From Umbelopsis ramanniana AG (Eukaryota; Mucoromycota; Umbelopsidomycetes; Umbelopsidales; Umbelopsidaceae): 64,000 nucleotides of DNA. Position numbers and translations under genes: made by a program. The stretch covers positions 62,001 through 126,000 of the forward strand of contig NW_026252088.1 of NCBI RefSeq assembly GCF_025399195.1, written 5' to 3'. The notes under the pieces are model-generated. The model was not told where the DNA came from. It made no database searches and saw only the letters and a program-made list of their open reading frames with translations. Shown piece after piece: positions 56,621 through 64,000 of this stretch (position 1 is the first letter of the stretch; each line of letters opens with the position of its first letter).

Positions 56621-59600
56621 CTATGCGTATTCTGTGATATTCTCAGAACCAGGAGCTGCTTGAACAACTAATAAACTGGCTCTCATCGACATAATAATTT
56701 GCGCTACTCCGCCAAGAGTTTTACCAGCTTCACTGACTCCGCTCTCCAAGGTGGCTTTGTCGGTGTCCAGACGGCGACGTCCAACAATGACTAAGTCACT
56801 TTCTTGCAGGCCGTCGACAAACGTTGCAATTTGTTGTTTGACCTTGGTAATTTTGATGGTTTGGCATTGAGGCAGATCCTGAATATACTCTTCATGTTCC
56901 GGGATGGTATCGTGGCTAACTTCGTGTCCATCGCGGATAACACCGTCCTCCGTCAGGGTATCAAAGAAGGTCTGGTCCGAAGCCACAGCATCTATTTCTT
57001 GTAAATAGGTTTGAATAGAAAGCACGCTTGGATTCCGACTGCTGGCCACATTGGAGTGGGGTGACTTCTTTTCGTTGCCTTGATTCAATTCCTCTTTCAC
57101 GAACCGTAGGATGACAATTTTAGCTCCATCCGTCTGCATACGAAGAGCAAATTTGATGGCTTCACGATCATCAGAGCCTCCAATGAAAGGAACCAGGATG
57201 GTCTTGGAATAAGCAGTTTTGGTGTAGCCTCGGTCGACCAAAACAGCCACGGTGTGTCGTGAATTTTCCAGCACTCGTCGAACAAAGACCGCATCCCTGG
57301 CGCCATCCATTGCCTCCTTGCTGAACTCCGATGACCCTTCTAGAAGATCTTCGTTAACCTTACCGGTCCAATCTTTGGAAAGAAGCTGCCAAGGCAGGAT
57401 AATAGCATTAACTCGTTCATCTTGAGCAGTATCGGTTACAACGTTGGGAAATTCAGTGGGGGTGGTGATGTTCACATCATCTTGCAGTCTGATGCCGCTT
57501 AATTTGGCAAACGTTCGGAAGACGCTCAAAACCGGGTCTCTTTCCAATGTATCACTATCTTGAATTTTCATCACAGCGGACGATCGTTGCGTCAATTCAA
57601 TCAATCGAAGGGCGTGCACTTGCAATTGAACGAGTGGCCATCGTTGAGGGTGTTGATGCGATCTTCTACGACGTCTTTCACTATTGGCATCATGCTGTAA
57701 CATCTGGATCAAGACCATCATAGCAGGCACGGTTTCTAGCTTGTTGAGCGTCACCATCAGTCGGTAGGTTTCCTCATTGGGCTCTTGTGGAGAGATCGCT
57801 TCCATGGGACTTTTGCTGCCCGCTTCACCTAGCTCACGTGCACGTTGTCTCTGATATGATTCGGGATATAACCAAAGGACAGCTGGTGTAGTCATGCATG
57901 TCGTCACAATGGCCATTACTACCATGATAACAAATGCTAAAGTGACATAGTATTATGAGGACATTGATGAATGAACAAACAACCGAAAGAAACATGAGAT
58001 AAAGGGAGATGAATGCTGCTGCTTACTTTGATCATTCAACACACCAGCATCTTTGCCGATATTCAAAACGATGAGTTCGACTAGACTGTTGGCAAAGGAA
58101 TTAAGGTTTAGGCATTGATTGGGCTATGCACACTAAGGTTTGCCAGCAAGCCAATCCACTCACCCTTTACAGTTCATCAAGAAGCCAACCGTGAAGGATT
58201 CTCTCCAGTTCATACCGTTGATCTTGGCCGCAGCTGTACATCCAGTGATTTTTCCAAAGCACGCAACGAAAATAACCAAGAATACGTAGCCCCATATTTC
58301 GCCTGTGTCCAAGAGACCAATCTGCGTTTTAAGACCCGACAGGGCAAAGTACTGGGTGTATCACGTTGAACTCTAATTAGAGCGAATGACAATCACTTGA
58401 AGAAAATGATGAAATCGCTCGCTTACCAAAGGAAGAAAGACAATGTTGATGATATCTTCAATCTTTTCAGTGATCTTGACAGCCAAACCTCTTTCATGAG
58501 GGATGATCACACCAGCCAGGAAGCCGCCAAAAATAGGATGAATGCCAATGATGTCGGTGACAAAGGCTGATATCAAAACCATCAGGAGCGTTACCGTCAT
58601 GACAAGTGGAGTGGGCCCATTATCATATGAGCCGGTGTGCAAACAGAGACGATGGTAGAGTGGCCCCACGATAAAAATAAGCAGTAAACTGAATGCGATA
58701 GCACATAAAAATACCCACAAGGCAGTCAGACCTCCCGATGCGTTCAGTAAGGCAACCACCAAAGCAAGTAAGACCCAAGCAGTGCAATCATTGAGCAGAC
58801 CAGCTGACATGGTGATCGCACCAACGCTTGTTTTCAACAGTCTCAATTCTGCTAGGATGCGGGCAAGCACTGGAAAAGCCTGTTTTGCAACATACGATGA
58901 GAGACAGTTGCATCCACATCACATTCTCATATGTAAACACACATGAATGGGGAATGGATCAGCATTTTCCAAAATACCAGAAACTTACCGTAATCGACAT
59001 GGCAACACCCAAAAAAAGGAGATAGGAGCCAAAAGGAATGGTAGGGTCGTTTTGAAGACGATAGAGTCCATAACTAACAGCGACTCCCATAGCAAAAGGG
59101 AGAGCCATTCCCATGATACCCACCGTCAGGCTCTTTCGTACATCTCGTTTGATCAGCTTGACATCGACTTCCAAACCGACTTGAAACAAGAAGAAGACAA
59201 GGCCAATGGTAGCAATTAGGTTAAGGTAGGGCAACGAGGCAGTTGGAAAAATAGTGTCCATGTAGTTTGGAATGCGGCCCATGACAGATGGACCAAGAAT
59301 GATACCTCCCAGAACTAAGAGGTGGCAATACATGAGCCCGGATATCTAGCATGAATACATCAATGTACGGTGGATCAACTTACCTTCAGCGATGACTCTT
59401 GGCTGTTTCAGCTTGGCTAAAGGAATTGCAAGTAATCGACAAGTTACGATGATAATGGTGGCCTTTGGTGGAAATAGGGTTAAAGTTGTTTGGAGTGGAC
59501 ATGTCAAAGAAGCCATGAGGAATGAATGAATGTTACCTGAATCACAAACAGCACAATGGGGTCGGTGGAGTTGAATGTGGCCGGGTTAGCGCCAGAGAGG

Positions 59601-59635
59601 ACACCTCCCTGTGGTGCGGTGTGGTTAACAGGCAT
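56621..59635 (-). CDS. CPA2-type K+/H+ (Na+/H+) antiporter, Kha1-like
   Basis: Monovalent cation/proton antiporter; yeast Kha1 works in Golgi/endosomal pH and K+ balance. ATG 59635 (MPVNHTAPQGGVLSGANPAT). About twelve membrane spans follow: PIVLFVIQATIIIVTCRLLA, LGGIILGPSVMGRIPNYM, YLNLIATIGLVFFLFQVGLE and SGLLNDCTAWVLLALVVALL (the ND pair of the ion-binding region). Then come GIHPIFGGFLAGVIIPHERG, IINIVFLPLYFALSGLKTQI, FTVGFLMNCKGLVELIVLNI and FVIMVVMAIVTTCMTTPAV. The long cytosolic C-terminus (56621-57850, about 400 residues) has an alpha/beta, USP-like segment: HTVAVLVDRGYTKT, ILVPFIGGSDDREAIKFALR, SDLVIVGRRRLDTD. It contains a histidine/arginine-rich loop. Seven or eight exons, with internal limits approximate. 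Confidence 0.92.
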
Positions 59636-60013
59636 TGGATGTGGTGAAAAAGGACCAGAGGACCATCGATTTAAATGGTGGTGAGATTAAGGTTTAGAGA
59701 ACAAAAAGCAATGGCACTGAAACCTTAATGAAACCTTAATGGCGGCATTGGGGGCTGCTGTATATTTTTTTAATATTTTTATTTTATTTGCTTGGATGGA
59801 TGGCACATGTTATGTACATTGCAAGTTGACCAGTATGCGAAAAAGATGAAAAAAAAAAAAAAGCCGCTGTTCGTCTAAGAAAGATGAGTAGGGAAGTAAC
59901 TGTGCGGTGTAGTGCAGTCTAATGAAAAGGTGGCCCGCACACCATATTAAAAGGGTCGAGAAAATCTAGAGTTTAGAAGTCGGGTTGATGTGTTGCTGCT
60001 CCCCCGAGTGTGA
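59636..60013. other. Spacer between antiporter 5' end and thioredoxin reductase 3' end
   Basis: 378 bp with an imperfect direct repeat of AAACCTTAATG near 59720-59740, an AT run near 59764-59785, and an A-run near 59848. No gene seen. Confidence 0.45.
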
Positions 60014-61194
60014 TCACTCGGTGGCCTCATGTTCCGAGAGCCATCTCTCAGCGTCCAGAGCGGCCATACAGCCAGATCCAGCACTGGTAATAGCCTGTCG
60101 GTAACGCTTATCTTGGACATCACCAGCAGCGAAGAAGCCTTCAACGCTGGTCAAGCTGGATCCAGGTTGGGTCAGGATATAACCTTCATTGTCCAATTCA
60201 ATTTGTCCCTTGACCAATGAAGTAGCAGGCTCATGACCAATAGCGTAGAAGAGACCATTGACAGCTAATTTGGTTTCTTCGCCTGAGATCGTGTTCTTGA
60301 TAGTGAGTGCGTTCAAGAGAGATCCATCACCATGGGTAGAAGTAGCTTGGGTATTGAACAAGACGGTCACCTTGGGGTGCTTCAAGAGACGATCTCCCAT
60401 GACCTTGGAGGCACGCAACTTGTCACGACGAACGAGGACATAGACGTGGGAAGCATCTACAGGGTTTCATTAGTAAAAGGACCCACATTTTTGATTTTTC
60501 TTTCCGATCACTCCACTTACATTTTGTCAAATAGATGGCTTCCTCAGCAGCGGAATCGCCTCCTCCAATAACAGCCAAGGGCTTCTTGCGGAAAATGGGG
60601 ACAGCTCCATCACACACGGCACAAGCAGAGATACCGTTTTGCCAGTACTTGTCTTCACCAGGCAAGAACATACGCTTGGCAGAAGCGCCAGTTGAAAAGA
60701 CCAGTGCGTCGGAAGTATCGGTGGGTTCGGACTCTTCCTCATTCCCTTCACGCCAAAGCTTGAAAGGACGAGATGAGAGGTCGACTTTCGAAATGGTCTC
60801 GGTAATGATTTCGGTTCCAAATCGCTCAGACTGTGCACGAAGCTTATCCATCAACTCTCCTCCAAGGACACCTTCGGGGAAACCGGGGAAGTTTTCAACA
60901 TCGGTGGTAGTGGTCAATTGACCGCCTGGGGCAAACCCATTGGCCATCATGCCTTCAAACATAGTGGGTTCAAGATTTGCTCTTGCGAGATAGATAGCGG
61001 CAGTGTGGCCTATGAAGATGTATGAGTGATACGGTCATAGCGGCGGGGCAGCGACCTAGAAAGGCGAATTGCTTACCTGCTGGGCCAGAGCCAATGATGG
61101 TGACTTTACGGTGATTAGCGGGCATATTAAGGGCTGATAGGGTATGAAAAGTTCTTCTAGTAGAGCTGGGAAGTCTTAATAATCTAGAGTACAT
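60014..61194 (-). CDS. TRR1: Thioredoxin reductase with optional mitochondrial presequence
   Basis: Low-molecular-weight NADPH-thioredoxin reductase, a homodimeric flavoprotein. Exon 1 ends IIGSGPAG (FAD dinucleotide-binding), and exon 2 continues [34 protein letters not shown]. The redox-active CAVC is in [14 protein letters not shown], the NADPH-binding loop is [12 protein letters not shown], and the C-terminal FAD motif is [20 protein letters not shown]. The stop is TGA at 60014. ATG 61194 gives [20 protein letters not shown], a good mitochondrial presequence; the in-frame ATG 61125 ([17 protein letters not shown]) gives the cytosolic form, so one gene may serve both compartments. A further in-frame ATG at 61272 is less likely. 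The last exon begins near 60455 ([19 protein letters not shown]). Confidence 0.95.
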
Positions 61195-61708
61195 CGAGAG
61201 TAGGAATGAGCAACTGTGGTCTGAGTATTTATACTCACAGGGCAGATGGGTTGATTGTTCTAGAGGCATCATAAGCCACCGCTCACCTCATTACTCAGCT
61301 GCGAGCCAATCACTGCACGGCATCGGACGTTGAATGATTAGTAACAATTCCATCATTGGTTGAGAGAAGCCGATTTCATACCATACTCTCACAGAAATTT
61401 CTAATGACAGATAAGGAAACTGCTGACAATTCCAATCTATTTCCTGGGTCCTATCCGTTTGATCTGCATCGCTTCGTAAGCATAAAGTGGGAGGGGTATT
61501 ATTGATACGGTTGTAGGCAAAAAAAAGGGGGGTAAATTGCAAATGAGAGTGTGTAAAAAAGGAATGAGGGTTTTTCAAAACAGAACAGAACAGACAAAGG
61601 GTCCCAAAATTATAAAAAAGAAGAGACGGGTGGTGCGTGCTCGCATCCACCCCCACAAACGAGGATGAAGGTATAACACAAAAAAAAAAAAAAGTCTATC
61701 ATGGCATT
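61195..61708. other. Intergenic region
   Basis: About 510 bp: promoter of the thioredoxin reductase gene (possibly with in-frame 5' leader to 61272) and 3' flank of the Skt5-type gene, with an A-run at 61679-61693. No gene seen. Confidence 0.45.
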
Positions 61709-63286
61709 TCACATCAAAATACAGTCGTCGGCTTGTGATCCACGCTTCTTCTTGTCTTTGGGATTTTCAGGTGCCTTGCCTTGTAGTCGCTGAATAGCAC
61801 GCTTATCCCCATGTCTGGCAGCCTTCTTGTACCATTCCATGGCCTCCTCGGTATTCTTTGGGATACCAATGCCGACCTCAGTAAAATACCCAATGGCGTA
61901 TTCAGCCTTTGGCAGCTCCTTTTCTGCAGCTCGTCTTGCCCAAAGATAAGCTTGCTCATCACTTTGGGGTAAAACGTTGGGTGAACCCACCAAGTACCAA
62001 GCGGTCAAAGCAAAGCAGGCCTCGCGATGACCCTGTTGAGCCGCGATGGTGTAATAGTGAATGGACAAAGCAGCATCCTGAGGACAGTTGAGCTTGCCAT
62101 ACTCATAGCATTCACCCAATCGGAAAGCCGAAGGGGCATAGCCTAAATCGGCGGCTTGAGCGTACAGAGTGACGGCGTATTCCAAATCCACAAACACCAC
62201 GTTGTCAATACCGCGTTCATGAAGCAAGGCCAGCTCATGTAACGCATGGGGGTATTCTACGGTGGAGGCTTCTGCGGCTCTCTTGAGCCATTTGACACCA
62301 TCTCTTGGATTTTTATTGATACCGAGTTCGCCGTTCAGTTCAGCCACACCAAGTCGATACATAGCACCAGGATGATTGAGCGTGGATGCTTTTCTGTGAA
62401 TGAAAAAAGGGGTAAACGTCATAGTTGGGTGACCGTATTTAGTCGCCGTGCCTCAACGTAATTAAAGAAGTACCTGTAGAATTGAACTGCCTTGGCACTG
62501 TCTTTTCTGCACCCCAAGCCATCTTCATAGCATTTCGCAGCTCTATTTTAGGAAAATACCAAAGCCGCGTTAGTGGAGATATTGATGAGGAATGCCGCTT
62601 TGGAACGAGCTTGTGTAATTTGGTGCACGCAAAGAAGGCGTTTTTTTTTTTTTTTCCCCCTCTCTTTTTTTTTTTTTAAAAAATAAAAATTACCTGTAAG
62701 CAGCATCAGGATGATGATGTTTAGTAGCTTGAACAAACAATGGAAAGGCCTTGTCGAATTCGTTTTTTGATTTCCGGCTAAGTAATGCACTGGCGTAGAG
62801 GTTGCCTAAATAATATTGTGATTCGGCGTGACCGCGCGCAGCTAGCTGCTTCAAGAGTTTTTCAGCTTCGTTCAAATACTCCCATCGAGCAGTGTCATTA
62901 TCCACAATGGGTTTGGCGGCTTCAACCATGAAGACAGCAAAATCGCACTGAATATCAGGGTTGTTGGTTTTCTTTGCGTTTTCTCTGTACATATTAATGG
63001 TTTGTGAATATGACAACAACGAAGCTTGGCTGCCAGGTTTTAAGTGAGAGTGATCGAGGAGTTGGTCGTTGGACATGGTCATGTTAGACACTGAACCGGA
63101 TGAATTAGTGGGAGGGGTGGGTGACCTAGGGCTAGCTGAATTGGAAGCACTCGTAGGTGTACTTGCTTCAGAATATGTTGATCCTCTATTAGCTGGATGA
63201 TTAGTATGGATAGAAGTAGGATAGGCTACCACTGGAGTGGGTGCATGTGGTGGTGGTTGAGGAGTTTGCTCTGCATGTTGCATCAT
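61709..63286 (-). CDS. Sel1-repeat protein, Skt5/Chs4 chitin-synthase activator type
   Basis: ATG 63286 (MMQHAEQTPQPPPHAPTPVV). A Pro/Ser/Thr-rich N-terminus of about 75 residues precedes Sel1-like repeats from about residue 95: FAVFMVEAAKPIVDNDTARW, AARGHAESQYYLGNLYASAL, a small central exon (about 62475-62545; AAKCYEDGLGCRKDSAKAVQ), then HPGAMYRLGVAELNGELGIN and SAFRLGECYEYGKLNCPQDA. GHREACFALTAWYLVGSPNV and PKAEYAIGYFTEVGIGIPKN follow. The protein ends ADDCILM: CILM is a CaaX box for prenylation, the same C-terminal feature as yeast Skt5/Chs4, which recruits and activates chitin synthase III at the plasma membrane. The intron at 62545-62690 carries long T and A runs. It diverges from TMEM14 over 217 bp. 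Confidence 0.92.
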
Positions 63287-63503
63287 GATGAATTTCCGAT
63301 GGGCTGAGCAAACAGAAAGAGAAGAAAGACAGACAAAGCAGGTACAAAATGAAAAATTTGAGTATTTTTAACCAGCGGTTTACCAAGGAAATTATAGGGG
63401 AAAAAAAAAAAAAAAGTGTCATCGTCAGCGTTGCGAAGCGAAAAAACTCAGTTCATTCATCCCGCTTGCATTCTTCTCACCATTCAAGCTTCATTTCTTC
63501 AGC
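63287..63503. promoter_or_regulatory. Bidirectional promoter Skt5-type / TMEM14
   Basis: 217 bp between divergent ATGs. An A-run at 63401-63415 and a pyrimidine-rich leader before 63504 are visible; no TATA box is clear. Confidence 0.45.
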
Positions 63504-64000
63504 ATGACAGACAATCTAGGTTATTCTTTTGCAGCCGTGGTATTTGTAGGAGGATTGATTGGTTATATCAAAGGTAAAATGACATAATCCGTCGTCCCTT
63601 CTTCTCATAATATATCGGTTTTGAACTGAGTTTTGTCCTTCCCACCCTGCATTTTTTCCAGCCGGTAGTCTGGCATCGTTCATCTCTGGAACGGTATTTG
63701 GCAGCTTGATCACGTTGGGGGCCTATCAAGCATCTCAGAGCCCGAGCCGTGTTGGCCTCGCTTTTGGTAAGCGAGGCTGAGTCGTACTTGGCGTCAATCG
63801 CTACTACTGACTATTAATACCTTTTTCCTTGCTAGTGGTCTCCTTGGCACTGATGATCGCCATGGGCATACGTTTTTCAAAGAGCAAGGCCTTCATGCCA
63901 GCTGGTTTGATTACTATTCTCAGGTAAAATTCATCTCCTTGGCCATGTCTACCGTGTATGGAAATCTCACCTCCAACTATTTATACTTGTCCTGTCCATC
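63504..64000 (+). CDS. TMEM14 family small membrane protein, partial
   Basis: Exons 63504..63573, 63662..63766 and 63836..63923 join in frame; the final exon lies beyond the right edge. The sequence begins MTDNLGYSFAAVVFVGGLIG and continues with AGSLASFISGTVFGSLITLG, VVSLALMIAMGMRFSKSKAF and MPAGLITILR. Glycine-rich short helices, the Y-IKAGS and SxxFMPAG blocks are diagnostic of TMEM14. Animal TMEM14C moves protoporphyrinogen across the mitochondrial inner membrane, while other members are less defined. Only a few residues of the C-terminus are missing. Confidence 0.93.

Overview
The window is nuclear DNA of a filamentous early-diverging fungus, most likely Mucoromycota (Mucorales-like). The evidence is its dense small genes with many short GT-AG introns of roughly 50-140 bp, moderate base composition, and T/A homopolymer runs in introns and spacers. 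The gene set is fungal (Zn2Cys6 regulator, Pfa4 palmitoyltransferase, Skt5/Chs4-type Sel1 protein with a CaaX end, Cdc15-type F-BAR protein, Mrp51). It is mixed with genes usually missing from Dikarya: an Integrator INTS4 homologue, an RSPRY1-type SPRY-RING protein, a DHX33-type helicase and an MscL channel. The species cannot be fixed from sequence alone.

Layout. 1-1404 (-) is an F-box protein cut by the left edge. 1905-2783 (+) is an intron-containing MscL channel. 3212-7973 (-) INTS4 and 8205-9758 (+) SNF5/SMARCB1 share a divergent promoter. 10672-12303 (+) is an orphan Trp-rich helical membrane-associated protein. 12691-14058 (-) is an F-box/LRR protein, 14172-14495 (-) a small membrane protein, 14697-17647 (-) a DEAH helicase of the DHX33/Dhr2 type and 17899-18258 (-) a small protein. 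19343-19936 (+) is a disordered protein, 20250-22870 (-) a TM9SF/EMP70 protein, 23196-26095 (-) a SPRY-RING protein, 27224-28421 (-) a disordered protein and 29031-30904 (-) a ThrE/Prm10 family membrane protein. 31460-33505 (+) is a Zn2Cys6 regulator, 34434-34829 (+) dynein light chain LC8, 35032-36855 (+) an auxin-efflux-carrier family transporter and 37565-40416 (+) an F-BAR/SH3 protein. 40427-41600 (-) ESCRT-II VPS22 diverges from 41774-43743 (+) V-ATPase subunit H. Then come an RCC1-repeat protein (+), Mrp51 (-), Pfa4 (+), P5C reductase (+), a small mitochondrial-like ORF (+), a PLP decarboxylase (+), orotate phosphoribosyltransferase (-), an acidic type I membrane protein (-), a Kha1-type K+/H+ antiporter (-), thioredoxin reductase (-), an Skt5-type protein (-) and TMEM14 (+), which runs off the right edge.

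There is no operon logic. Most genes are independent housekeeping units, often in divergent pairs with spacers of about 170-230 bp or in tail-to-tail pairs. The closest tails are the F-BAR and VPS22 genes, whose stop codons are 10 bp apart. No transposon, CRISPR array, rRNA or convincing tRNA was seen. Exon boundaries were worked out by eye from splice signals and conserved protein sequence. Those given with exact exon lists were checked for reading-frame continuity; the others are approximate inside the stated gene limits.

The items most worth following up are the MscL gene with a bacterial-style CxxC...CxxC tail and a probable GC-AG intron, INTS4 in a fungus, the 543-residue orphan at 10672-12303, the small gene whose in-frame intron removes its only membrane helix, and the very acidic type I membrane protein at 55-56 kb.
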